Origin: a bacterium HR15
GTDB taxonomy: Bacteria > Armatimonadota > Fimbriimonadia > Fimbriimonadales > GBS-DC
Assembly (NCBI GenBank): GCA_002898555.1
Contig: BEHR01000021.1
Span: 1 to 62,124, forward strand
Reading direction: 5' to 3'
DNA: 62,124 nucleotides
Shown in pieces: positions 25,981 through 34,043 of this stretch (positions are counted from its first letter, which is position 1; every line of letters starts with the position of its first letter). A program made the translations under genes and the position numbers. The notes under the pieces were generated by a model. The model made no database searches, was not told where the DNA came from, and saw only the letters and a list, made by a program, of their open reading frames with translations.

Positions 25981-26270
25981 TTAAGAGACTGTTTAAGAAT
26001 GGTAGGGACAGACTGGTGCATCAGCTCGAACCTCACACTGGAGGGTGAGCGTCCCCGCGAGCCGACATGCGTGGCTCACACTGGAGGGCGAGCGTCCCCG
26101 CGAGCCGACATGTTTGACTAAGAAAGTCCTGTCTTAGTGCGGCGTCGGTTGGAACGGCTCGGCGGGAGCCTCGTCCTCCAGATTCGGCTCGGCGGGAGCC
26201 TCGCCCTCCAAAATGCCCCAGCGTGAATGCCTGCCCATCTCCTTGAACTCCAGTTTTTAACAGTCTCTAA
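25981..26270. mobile_element. TIR-bounded element, copy 2 (MITE-like, 290 bp)
   Basis: Ends are TTAAGAGACTGTTTAA (25981-25996) and TTAACAGTCTCTAA (26257-26270), inverted copies. Inside, CACTGGAGGGYGAGCGTCCC is tandemly duplicated, and the GC-rich blocks GGAGGGCGAG and GGCTCGGCGGGAGCC are arranged to fold back on each other. No coding capacity or transposase. The right 240 bp matches the end of the element at 1094-1630. It appears to have cut off a plus-strand gene whose tail is seen just to the right. Confidence 0.6.
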
Positions 26271-26380
26271 GATTGCCGTATTGGAACAAGGCGCTGCGCT
26301 GTTATGTGGTGTTGTCGCGGGGGGGTGTTTCGTTGAGTGAGTTGGTGGCGCATTTGGATGCGGCGCGTTGGCGCGATTGA
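26270..26380 (+). pseudogene. Gene tail truncated at the MITE boundary
   Basis: The plus frame after the element reads LPYWNKALRCYVVLSRGG then VSLSELVAHLDAARWRD and TGA, which has protein-like composition but no start and no family I recognise. It overlaps the 3' end of the glycosyltransferase on the other strand, so only one of them can be the genuine end in this stretch. Confidence 0.3.
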
Positions 26381-27303
26381 TTGGCTAAACGCTCTTGGGT
26401 TAGTACTTGCCAGAAGGTACGGGCGTAGCGGCGGAAGCGGGCAACGCGCCCCAAAGTGAGCCAAGTAAGCAACAGCCCCACCAGCCATCGCAGCAACGCA
26501 CCCAGCCGATTCAGCAACCAGCAGACACCGCTCGCCCAGCGCCCATGGAACTTGCGAAAGAATCGCTCCTTGCCCCAATTGTAGTAGATAATCATCTGGG
26601 CGCGCATCGGCTCACCACTCGCGCCTAAATAGTGTACGAAGACCGCATCATGCACATAGAAGATTCGTCCGCCCGCCTGGCGTAGCCGATAGCACAAATC
26701 GGTATCCTCGCAGTAAAGAAAATAACCCTCGTCAAAGAGGGGTGGACTGCCATCTGGCAGGCGGCGCAGCAGCATGCATGCCCCCATCACCTGCTCCACC
26801 TCGATAGTGCTGTTGAAGTCCCACCAGGTGCGCCAATAGCCGCCGAACAGGCGTGTGCGCGGGAACAGTTTAGCAAGCCCCATTTGCTCGCAAAAAACTG
26901 CCCACAAGGTTAGCTCACCTGCGCAGGAGGGCTGAATTCGCCCGTCGGGATAACGCAGCTGCCCGCCACACGCGACCGCTTCAGGATGTGCTTCCATAAA
27001 CTCGACCAGTCGATCTAACGCGCCCGCCATCGCATGCACATCAGCATTCAGAATCAGCAGATAGCGTCCTTGCGCAAGCTGGAGCCCCTGATTGCATGCT
27101 GCGCCAAAGCCTCGATTTTCGGGGTTCGCAATCAGGCGGACATCGGGAAACTCGCGCTGCACCATCTCTGCGCTGCCATCGGAGGAGGCATTATCGACCA
27201 CAATCACCTCGCAGGAGATATGTTCACAGTGCAGGGAGGCAAGGCATTCGCGCAATAGTGCGCGCGTATTGTAGCTCACGACAATAATGGAGAGGTCGGG
27301 CAT
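26302..27303 (-). CDS. Family 2 glycosyltransferase
   Basis: 333 residues. GT-A fold: DLSIIVVSYNTRALLRECLASL at the start, EVIVVDNASSDGSAEMV, RGFGAACNQGL, YLLILNADVHAM (DxD-like), GYFLYCEDTDLCYRLRQAG, with a C-terminal membrane-associated segment (LLRWLVGLLLTWLTLG). This pattern fits rhamnosyl- or dTDP-sugar transferases of polysaccharide synthesis. Start ATG 27303 matches the domain; upstream frame belongs to the neighbour. It follows the TPR gene with a 2-nt gap, so it is the last gene of a leftward operon. The C-terminal 20 residues may have been altered by the adjacent element. Confidence 0.9.
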   Translation of the reverse strand: MPDLSIIVVSYNTRALLRECLASLHCEHISCEVIVVDNASSDGSAEMVQREFPDVRLIANPENRGFGAACNQGLQLAQGRYLLILNADVHAMAGALDRLVEFMEAHPEAVACGGQLRYPDGRIQPSCAGELTLWAVFCEQMGLAKLFPRTRLFGGYWRTWWDFNSTIEVEQVMGACMLLRRLPDGSPPLFDEGYFLYCEDTDLCYRLRQAGGRIFYVHDAVFVHYLGASGEPMRAQMIIYYNWGKERFFRKFHGRWASGVCWLLNRLGALLRWLVGLLLTWLTLGRVARFRRYARTFWQVLTQERLANQSRQRAASKCATNSLNETPPRDNTT

Positions 27304-27305
27304 CG

Positions 27306-28781
27306 CTACGGGTTCGGTTCGCTGAGGCGTGTTGCTGCTTCCAGCTCGCGCAGCGCCTCGGCACGAAGCAGGGTGGCGTTCTCCAGGTCCTCCACCTTGC
27401 GAAACAGCAGGTAGCGTGCCATCTGCTGCGCTGCTTGCCCCATTAGGTGCGCCCCAAACTGGAGATGCGCGCAGGCATCGCGTGTGGAATCGTCGGGCTG
27501 AAGCTGACCAAGCCACGCGCCAAAGTCGAGCGATTGGATAACGATTTTTTCACCGCGCTCGCGCAGTGATTTCCAGTCAGGCGCAGGGTCGATGGCGAGC
27601 CGCTTCAAATCGAGTAGCTCGTTCGCAAGGTCGTTCATGACGCCACTTGCCACAAAGAGCAGCGCAGGCAGCCTTTCGCGGGTGAGCTGGGTTGGCTCCT
27701 GCGACATGGTAAATTGGCGTTTAACCCCTTGCAGCAGGTAGGCACGCCAGTGCACTTCGGGTGCATTCGTGGGGCGCATCGTGGCGAATGTCGCTTCTGC
27801 CCCCGCGAAATCGCCCGACATGAGCTGCAGATCGAAGAGCAACAACGCCAGCGTCTGTCCACCCTTTGCCTGCAGCATCTCTTGTAGGGTGCGAATGGCA
27901 TCTGCGACCTTGCCTTGCTCGCGCATAAGCTCCGCCCACATCAACACGAGCGGCTCGCTCTGGGGCATCAGGCGCATGGCGCGTTCACATTCGTCCAGCG
28001 CAACATTTTGCAAGCCAAGCCGTCGATAAAGTTCAATCAACCGCAGGCGCAGCGTGGCATCCAGCGGGTTCTGGTTCACGGCAGCACGCAGTAGTAGTAA
28101 TGCCTCGTTCCAGCGCCCTTCCCCAATCAGCGTATCGAGACTCAGCGTCGTCCTCCCACCGTCCGTGGGTTCTGAGGCTCGCTTCTCCCTCTGGAGCGGA
28201 AGGCTTGTTGGGGAGCTTGGGAGATGGCTCCATATCTCCGTATCCAGCTGAAGAGTGATTGTGCGGGTTAATGATTGGAGGGCAGTCTCCAACGAGTCGT
28301 GCGCTCGTGCTTGCTGGTTGCCCGCTGTTTGCCATAGGGGTGTGCGTCGCCCCGGATGCCACAGTTGTACCTCATACTCCAGCAATTGGCTCTCCTTCGA
28401 GCGTGTGCAACGAACGACCAGCACATAGGCTGCTTTTAGGGCGCGCCCGATTTGTAGGAGCAACGCGACATCGGGACTTTCGAGCATTTTTGGTTCCAAT
28501 CCCTTCTCGGCAGCGAATTGCTGAACGGCTGGATGTTGCGGATGATAGACCATCACTTCCACCTTGCGCAGTTCCTTCAGATAGCGCATCAAGTGGTGGG
28601 TGAGGTCGATATTGGGATCGTATTGTTCCTGCTCCGTGTGCACGAGGGGGGTGCGCGTTTGCGCGACTAACACCAGAGGGCGATCAGTCAAGGTCCACGC
28701 GCCCTGGAGTGCCACTATCTGCAGGGCTAAAATGCCTGTCGTGACCGCTATCCCCCGCCGTCCATCCTTCACTCTTCGCAT
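27306..28781 (-). CDS. Exported TPR-repeat protein
   Basis: 491 residues. An N-terminal signal or anchor (IAVTTGILALQIVALQGAW) precedes a domain (residues about 30-190) like the lipoprotein/TolB-type strand pattern VYHPQHPAVQQFA, YVLVVRCTRSKESQLLEYEVQLW. TPRs follow from about 215: GRWNEALLLLRAAVNQNPLDATLRLRLIELYRRLG, VALDECERAMRLMPQSEPLVLMWAELMREQG. The rest is helical. It overlaps the zinc-ribbon gene upstream by 13 nt and abuts the glycosyltransferase. A role in scaffold or envelope assembly is only inference. Confidence 0.75.
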   Translation of the reverse strand: MRRVKDGRRGIAVTTGILALQIVALQGAWTLTDRPLVLVAQTRTPLVHTEQEQYDPNIDLTHHLMRYLKELRKVEVMVYHPQHPAVQQFAAEKGLEPKMLESPDVALLLQIGRALKAAYVLVVRCTRSKESQLLEYEVQLWHPGRRTPLWQTAGNQQARAHDSLETALQSLTRTITLQLDTEIWSHLPSSPTSLPLQREKRASEPTDGGRTTLSLDTLIGEGRWNEALLLLRAAVNQNPLDATLRLRLIELYRRLGLQNVALDECERAMRLMPQSEPLVLMWAELMREQGKVADAIRTLQEMLQAKGGQTLALLLFDLQLMSGDFAGAEATFATMRPTNAPEVHWRAYLLQGVKRQFTMSQEPTQLTRERLPALLFVASGVMNDLANELLDLKRLAIDPAPDWKSLRERGEKIVIQSLDFGAWLGQLQPDDSTRDACAHLQFGAHLMGQAAQQMARYLLFRKVEDLENATLLRAEALRELEAATRLSEPNP

Positions 28782-29944
28782 AGTTTCAGCCCTTGCTCGC
28801 AAGCACGAATGCCCTCGTGCGCGGCGTCTACATTCTGCCCACGCTGGATCTGCAGTCGGTATGCCTGGATTGCTTGTTGGAAGTGGGTGCGGGCGTTGGC
28901 TTTATCACTTAGTCGTAGGTAGCAGATGGCGATTTGCTGATGTACCTCGCCTTGCGAGGGTGCGGTAGGTAGTGCCTGCTGGTAGGCTTCGATCGCCTCG
29001 CGATAGTTGCCTGCCATCTGATGGCGTCGCGCGATGGTGAGCGGGTCATCTTGTGAGGTGGATAGGTTAGGCGGCTCACGCTCGCCTGCCCGTTCGCCTT
29101 TATGCACATAGATCTCATACACACCTTCCTGCGGTCGCTCGCGTACCTCCACATCGGGCAGTAGGTCGCTCGATGCGCTGGTTGCATTTTCAGACTTATC
29201 GGGCTTTTCGGAACGGTCTGCACTGTTCGGCGGGCTGGTGGGAGCGGCTGGGATAGTGCCCCGTGGCGGGTTGCTCGTTTCGGGAGTGGGCACAAGCGCA
29301 AGGCGCGACGGATCCACCATCACAGGGGGCACCGAGGGTGTGGACGACTCTGGCTGGGCGGGCGGATTTACGGGCGGTGACGGCTGCTGCGCCATTTGCT
29401 GGGAAGAAGCCGCCGACTCAGCAGAAGATGAGGGCGGTTGAGACGGTGGCGCCGTGGGCGCACTTAAGCGCAACAAAGCGACTAAACCGATGACGAACAC
29501 CACACCTGCACCCACAAACGCCAGCACTGCAGGCAACGCTTCTATCCAGAGCGGGCGGGTGGTAGATGTTTGCAGACGCACCACGGCGCGTGATTGACGG
29601 CGCAGCACCTCCAATCGTGCTCGCTCCGATACGCTTAGCGGGTTTAGTTGGACCACGCGCTGATAGGTCTCAACCGCCTGCTCGATCTGCCCCCGCTTTT
29701 CGTGCAGCAGCGCTTTTAGCGACAGGGCAGGCAGCATGTCTGGCTCCAGGGCGAGCGCACCTTCACAGGCGAGCAATGCCTCTTCGTAGCGTCCTTGCTC
29801 GCTCAGGCTCATCGCCTCGCGCAACAGTCGCTCTGCCTGCTCGCGTCGCCAGCTAAGTGCCTCTGTATGTTCCACAGGCGCACCACAGTAGGAGCAGTAA
29901 TGTGCGCCTTTCTCAACGGGATGCTCACACCGCATGCATACCAT
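28769..29944 (-). CDS. Zinc-ribbon, TPR and transmembrane protein
   Basis: 391 residues. Starts with a zinc ribbon (CMRCEHPVEKG...YCSYCGAP), followed by a TPR-like pair (RYEEALLACEGALALEPDMLPALSLKALLHEKRG). A single TM helix follows (VLAFVGAGVVFVIGLVALL, about 150-170), then a long Pro/Ser/Thr-rich linker, and a C-terminal TPR (GNYREAIEAYQQALPTAPSQGEVHQQIAICY). This layout, a cytosolic zinc ribbon tethered to an external TPR, is frequent in envelope-stress and scaffold proteins but has no fixed function. ATG 29944 is preferred to GTG 29959. A GGGTACAAT box lies upstream. Confidence 0.75.
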   Translation of the reverse strand: MVCMRCEHPVEKGAHYCSYCGAPVEHTEALSWRREQAERLLREAMSLSEQGRYEEALLACEGALALEPDMLPALSLKALLHEKRGQIEQAVETYQRVVQLNPLSVSERARLEVLRRQSRAVVRLQTSTTRPLWIEALPAVLAFVGAGVVFVIGLVALLRLSAPTAPPSQPPSSSAESAASSQQMAQQPSPPVNPPAQPESSTPSVPPVMVDPSRLALVPTPETSNPPRGTIPAAPTSPPNSADRSEKPDKSENATSASSDLLPDVEVRERPQEGVYEIYVHKGERAGEREPPNLSTSQDDPLTIARRHQMAGNYREAIEAYQQALPTAPSQGEVHQQIAICYLRLSDKANARTHFQQAIQAYRLQIQRGQNVDAAHEGIRACEQGLKLCEE

Positions 29945-30013
29945 CGCCCCGATCCCCACAAGGCTATTGTACCCTTTTTGGACGGGGGCACATCGATTTT
30001 GTCGCTTTGCTCA

Positions 30014-31738
30014 CTACCGGCGCTTCCCTTCGAGGCGCACTGCGATGGTTTTTTCGTGGGTATAGAGGGCGAAACCGGGGGGCGCGTTGCGCGGCTTGCG
30101 CACATATTTGCGGAGGGTGTAATCCACTTCCACCACGCTCGCATGGCGGTCCGCGCTGTGTTGGGCAGCGAGGCGGGCAGCGAACTCCAGCGTGCGATGA
30201 GGCACACGCTCTGGATGCCCCTCTGTGCGAATAATCACATGCGCGCCGACGCCCGTGCGCACATGCAGCCACCAGTCGTCCGGGCGGGCAATGCGCGTCA
30301 ACAGGAAATCGTTCGCCTGCGCGTTTTCACCCACCAGCACCTGATAGCCGTCGGGGCTGAGATGCACCTGCACCTTATGCCCTTCGAAGGGGTCTTTGTC
30401 AGCGCGGGTGGCGCGTTGCTCGGCAGGGGGCTCGCGCAGCCAGCCGTGGTGCCGAGCCGTCTCCAATAGCGTGCGCAACGGTTCCAAGCGATTGCCTGCT
30501 GCCTCCAGTTGCTGTATAGCGTCCCGAATCGCCTCGATTTCTGCTTCGAAGCGCTGCAGGCGTACTCGCAAGCCGCTCTGCCCCTCGCGGGCGCGGCGTG
30601 CCTTCTCAAAGTAGCGCTGCGCGTTCTCGGCAAGGCTTTTCTCCGGGTCGAGTGGGATTTCGACGAGGGGAGCATCAGGGTGAGTGTAGTCGGGCGCATG
30701 GAGCACCTGCGCCCCTGACGGCAAACCATGTCCGAACGCCAGAATGAGCTCCCCAAACAGCCGATAGCGATCGGCATGCTGGCTTTCTGCCAAGGCGCGT
30801 CGCAGCTCCTCCACGACGCGTTCACGCGCCTGCAGCGCACGGTTCAGTGCGGGCAGCAAAGTATTATGTAGCGCATCGGCTTCTGCCCATTCGATGCGCT
30901 CTGCAAAGGCGTGTTCCCATGCCAGATTCACACTGCTGCGCGGATGCTGCCAATCGGGGGGAAACTGGCGGCATGGGAGGGGATAGGCGCCCAGGAGGCG
31001 TCCGCTGGATGGCTCCCGCACCACCCGGGCATCCCAGCGTGCCTCGCGCACGCACCGTGCCCATTCCAGCAGCCCCGCCAGCCCCTCCTGCTGTGCGATG
31101 AGTGCCAGCTCCTGCGCGGTAAAGCGGCTCAGCCCCTCTAAGTGGGCACTCCAATCGTGTTCCGCCTCCAACTGCAGCTGTGCCCACAAGTCGCGCCATT
31201 CCGCCTCGCTCATCAGCAACGGGTTACGCAAACCTTCCACACGAGTGGGTGGCAGACGATACAGTTCACCCGACCGAATAGGGCGCAGTTGACTCTGGCG
31301 CGGTGAGACCCATTTCAGCGCGCTTTGTATCACCCCTGACGGATGCACCAGGAACAGGTTCGAATGCTTGCCCATCAGCTCAGCAATTAACCGAAAAATT
31401 CCCTCTGGCGTCTCGAACTCCAGTTGCACGATGCGATCGAAACCGACCTGCGTAATGCGTCGCAGCAGGGCGCCCTCGATATGCTTGCGCAGGCTCTGGC
31501 AAAAAGGGGGTGGCGTCGGTGCGTTCGGCAACTTTCTCGAAATCAGGTGCAGGCGGGCAAACTGGGGGTCCGCCGAGAGGAGCAACCGATACTCCTGACG
31601 CTGCGCGTAGAGATGCAGCACGACAGTCAGCGGTGTCGGCTGGCGGATTTCCTGCAATCGCCCGCCAATCAGAACCCCACACTCGGTCAGCACAGCATAT
31701 AAGTTCAGACTGTCAAACGGGATGGCTCTCGGTTGCAT
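30014..31738 (-). CDS. rqcH: NFACT-family ribosome quality control protein RqcH
   Basis: Binds obstructed 50S subunits and recruits tRNA-Ala to add alanine tails to stalled chains. 574 residues. The NFACT-N domain starts IPFDSLNLYAVLTECGVLIGGRLQEIRQPTP, with LMGKHSNLFLV. HhH and coiled-coil regions follow (residues about 270-430, LQRFEAEIEAIRDAIQQLEAAG), then the NFACT-R domain with DDWWLHVRTGVGAHVIIRT and VEVDYTLRKYVRKPRNAPPGF. ATG 31738 lies 7 nt from GGTATGCT with no SD, a leaderless pattern. DWWLHVRTGVGAHVI corresponds to the conserved DxWxHxR region of RqcH/Rqc2. Confidence 0.9.
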   Translation of the reverse strand: MQPRAIPFDSLNLYAVLTECGVLIGGRLQEIRQPTPLTVVLHLYAQRQEYRLLLSADPQFARLHLISRKLPNAPTPPPFCQSLRKHIEGALLRRITQVGFDRIVQLEFETPEGIFRLIAELMGKHSNLFLVHPSGVIQSALKWVSPRQSQLRPIRSGELYRLPPTRVEGLRNPLLMSEAEWRDLWAQLQLEAEHDWSAHLEGLSRFTAQELALIAQQEGLAGLLEWARCVREARWDARVVREPSSGRLLGAYPLPCRQFPPDWQHPRSSVNLAWEHAFAERIEWAEADALHNTLLPALNRALQARERVVEELRRALAESQHADRYRLFGELILAFGHGLPSGAQVLHAPDYTHPDAPLVEIPLDPEKSLAENAQRYFEKARRAREGQSGLRVRLQRFEAEIEAIRDAIQQLEAAGNRLEPLRTLLETARHHGWLREPPAEQRATRADKDPFEGHKVQVHLSPDGYQVLVGENAQANDFLLTRIARPDDWWLHVRTGVGAHVIIRTEGHPERVPHRTLEFAARLAAQHSADRHASVVEVDYTLRKYVRKPRNAPPGFALYTHEKTIAVRLEGKRR

Positions 31739-31822
31739 CTGGGAGAGCATACCATGTGGAGGGGAACGGCGCACCGTCAGAGGATGGTATAATAGACATT
31801 ATCTCAACGGGGAAGGTGCGTT

Positions 31823-33415
31823 ATGGAACGAAAGGGTAGCATGGGACCTCAGGGGCGAACACCGCTTTTTCGGTTGATACGACGCTGGTTGAATATCGCA
31901 GCGTGGGAGCCTGACCAGTTAGAGCGCGCTTGCGAGCAGGCAGCACAGCGACCGCTTTCGCGTCGCGAGTTTCTCAAAGCGTCAGGTAGCTTGGCCGCTG
32001 TGGCGATGACCGGTGGTCTGCTGCGCCATCCAAGCAGGGCAGCGGAACCGAACGATCCACATATCGTGATTGTCGGTGCTGGCATCGCTGGGCTAAGTGC
32101 AGCCTATCATTTGCGGCGGGTCGGGTTGCATGCCACGCTCTACGAAGCCAGTCATCGCACGGGCGGGCGTATCTTTTCCGCGCAGAACCTTTTCGCCCCT
32201 GGATTGACCACTGAGCTGGGCGGCGAGTTCATCGACAGCATCCATCGCGATATGCTCTTTTTCGCCCGAAAGTTCGATCTGGAGCTGATCGACCTGGAAT
32301 CGCCTTCAGAAAGCAGCCTCCAAACACGCTACTATTTCGATGGGCAGGGCTACACCGAAGCCCAGATTATCGAGGCGTTGCGCCCGATCGCTCAGCGGAT
32401 TAAGCGGGATGCACAGCGGGCGGGCTACCCGGTGACCTATAACCACTACAGCGCGTATGCTTACGCCCTGGACCACACCGCGCTCGCAGAGTATCTGACG
32501 CAGATTGGTGCGACGGGCTGGCTCTATGAGCTGCTGGAAGTCGCCTATGTCACCGAGTATGGGCTGGACGCAGGCGAGCAGTCTTGCTTGAACCTCATTT
32601 TGCTCATCGATACGCAGCTCAACGACGGCTTTGAGATCTTCGGTGACAGCGATGAGCGGTACAAGGTACGCGGCGGTAATCAGCAGATCCCTGACCGCCT
32701 CGCACAGCTGATAGCGGATCAGATCCATCTGGAACATCGCCTGGTGGCGATTCGGGAGGGTGTGCATGGTTATCGGCTCACCTTTGAACGGGCAGGTGGG
32801 GGGCATGTGGAGGTGCAAGCGGACATTGTGTTGTTGACGCTGCCATTCACCCTACTGCGCGAGGTAGACCTCCAGGTCGCGTTGCCACCGGTGAAGCGTC
32901 GCGCGATTAACGAACTGGGCTATGGCACGAACGCGAAGCTTATGCTGGGCTTTCAAACCCGCTTTTGGCGCGCTCAGGGCTACCATGGTGACTTTTTCAC
33001 CGACGAACCGTTCCAAAGTGGCTGGGACAGTAGCCGATTGCAGGCAGGCACAGCGGGCAGCCTGACGCTCTTTCTGGGTGGGACACCTGGTGTGCAAGTA
33101 GGTCAAGGCACACCCCACTCGCAAGCGGCGGCGTTTCTGCCCGGCGTCGAACGGCTCTTTCCCGGCGCCACAGCGCAATACACAGGCAATGCCGTGCGCT
33201 TCCACTGGCCAAGCTATCCCTTTGCGAGAGGCAGCTACGCCTGCTGGAAGGTGGGGCAATACACCTCCATCGCAGGGGCAGAGTTCGAGCCCGTAGGTCG
33301 GTTGTTCTTTGCAGGCGAGCATACCAGCCTCGATTATCAGGGCTATATGAACGGTGGTGCGGAAACAGGGCGGCGCGCCGCACGCCTCATTCGCCAGCAA
33401 GTGCGCGGACGATAG
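31823..33415 (+). CDS. Tat-exported FAD-dependent amine oxidase
   Basis: 530 residues. The N-terminus carries a twin-arginine signal (LSRREFLKASGSLAAVAMTGG, about residues 45-66) after a longer than usual n-region. The FAD-binding Rossmann motif is IVIVGAGIAGLSAAYHLRR with Glu in LYEASHRTGGRI. ELGGEFIDS and the C-terminal FAD motif GRLFFAGEHTSLDYQGYMNGGAETGRRAA are typical of monoamine oxidase/phytoene-type flavin oxidases. The substrate is unknown (amines or polyamines likely). GGTATAAT (31788-31793) and GGGGAAGGTG give promoter and SD. Confidence 0.9.
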   Translation: MERKGSMGPQGRTPLFRLIRRWLNIAAWEPDQLERACEQAAQRPLSRREFLKASGSLAAVAMTGGLLRHPSRAAEPNDPHIVIVGAGIAGLSAAYHLRRVGLHATLYEASHRTGGRIFSAQNLFAPGLTTELGGEFIDSIHRDMLFFARKFDLELIDLESPSESSLQTRYYFDGQGYTEAQIIEALRPIAQRIKRDAQRAGYPVTYNHYSAYAYALDHTALAEYLTQIGATGWLYELLEVAYVTEYGLDAGEQSCLNLILLIDTQLNDGFEIFGDSDERYKVRGGNQQIPDRLAQLIADQIHLEHRLVAIREGVHGYRLTFERAGGGHVEVQADIVLLTLPFTLLREVDLQVALPPVKRRAINELGYGTNAKLMLGFQTRFWRAQGYHGDFFTDEPFQSGWDSSRLQAGTAGSLTLFLGGTPGVQVGQGTPHSQAAAFLPGVERLFPGATAQYTGNAVRFHWPSYPFARGSYACWKVGQYTSIAGAEFEPVGRLFFAGEHTSLDYQGYMNGGAETGRRAARLIRQQVRGR

Positions 33416-33449
33416 GCGGTTAAGGTATCATGGAATCTTGCCAACGGGT

Positions 33450-33524
33450 GGGCCCGTAGCTCAACGGCAGAGCGGGCGGCTCATAACCGCTTGGTTGCAG
33501 GTTCGAATCCTGCCGGGCCCACCA
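33450..33524 (+). tRNA. tRNA with CAU anticodon (elongator Met or Ile2)
   Basis: A complete cloverleaf with encoded CCA. The acceptor stem is GGGCCCG/CGGGCCC, D-stem GCTC/GAGC, anticodon stem GGCGG/CCGCT with loop CTCATAA, T-arm GCAGG TTCGAAT CCTGC, then ACCA. The G1-C72 pair and absence of three G-C pairs at the base of the anticodon stem exclude initiator tRNA. CAU could be Met or, after lysidine modification, Ile. Confidence 0.95.
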
Positions 33525-33599
33525 AGCTCAATTCCGCTGTGGTTGCGCTCTGTGTGTACCCCTTGTGCAAGCAATGGGGTTCGAAAATTCCCTTTTCAA

Positions 33600-33645
33600 A
33601 GGGCAGACAAGATTTTGCCGTCTGGGTCAGAGAAAAAAATTTTAT
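33600..33645. repeat. AAAATTTT-family repeat, partial
   Basis: AAGATTTTGCCGTCTGGGTC and AGAGAAAAAAATTTT are half-sites of the same dispersed palindromic family as 3927-4029. It lies between the tRNA and the rpsO promoter. Confidence 0.55.
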
Positions 33646-33662
33646 ATCCTCCGCACCCCCGA

Positions 33663-33713
33663 CTTTTCGAACACCCTCTCGCCCCCTTGACAACCCTTTG
33701 CATGGGGTATACT
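33663..33713 (+). promoter_or_regulatory. rpsO-pnp promoter with conserved upstream block
   Basis: TTGACA (33687-33692) and GGGGTATACT (-10 at 33708-33713), spacer 15 bp. Upstream CTTTTCGAACACCCTC matches the blocks before rpoZ and groES, and the match extends further upstream to CCGCACC. Confidence 0.7.
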
Positions 33714-33751
33714 TCAGGGTGTACGCATGAAGAGATGGAGGTATCTAAACT

Positions 33752-34027
33752 ATGCCGCTGACACCAGAGGAGAAGCAGCAAATTATCAGCGAGTATCGGC
33801 GTCATGAAGGCGACACCGGTTCGCCCGAAGTCCAGATCGCGCTTTTGACCGCGCGAATCAACTATTTGACCGAGCATTTGAAAAAGCACCGCAAGGATTT
33901 CCATTCGCGGCGCGGGTTGGTCATGCTGGTCAATCAGCGACGCCAGCTGCTCAATTATCTGGCGAAGCAAGACATCCAGCGCTATCGCGCCCTCGTGGAG
34001 CGGCTGGGGCTGCGAGCGCAACACTAA
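33752..34027 (+). CDS. rpsO: 30S ribosomal protein S15
   Basis: Binds the central domain of 16S rRNA. 91 residues, normal length. [42 protein letters not shown] and the C-terminal [11 protein letters not shown] are all classical. SD GGAGGT nine bases from ATG. Followed by pnp, the conserved rpsO-pnp order. Confidence 0.98.
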   Translation: MPLTPEEKQQIISEYRRHEGDTGSPEVQIALLTARINYLTEHLKKHRKDFHSRRGLVMLVNQRRQLLNYLAKQDIQRYRALVERLGLRAQH

Positions 34028-34043
34028 CAAGGAGGTTTGATGA

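Noticed and set aside
33450-33524. Initiator tRNA-Met
   Set aside because: G1-C72 is paired and the anticodon stem lacks the three consecutive G-C pairs of initiators.
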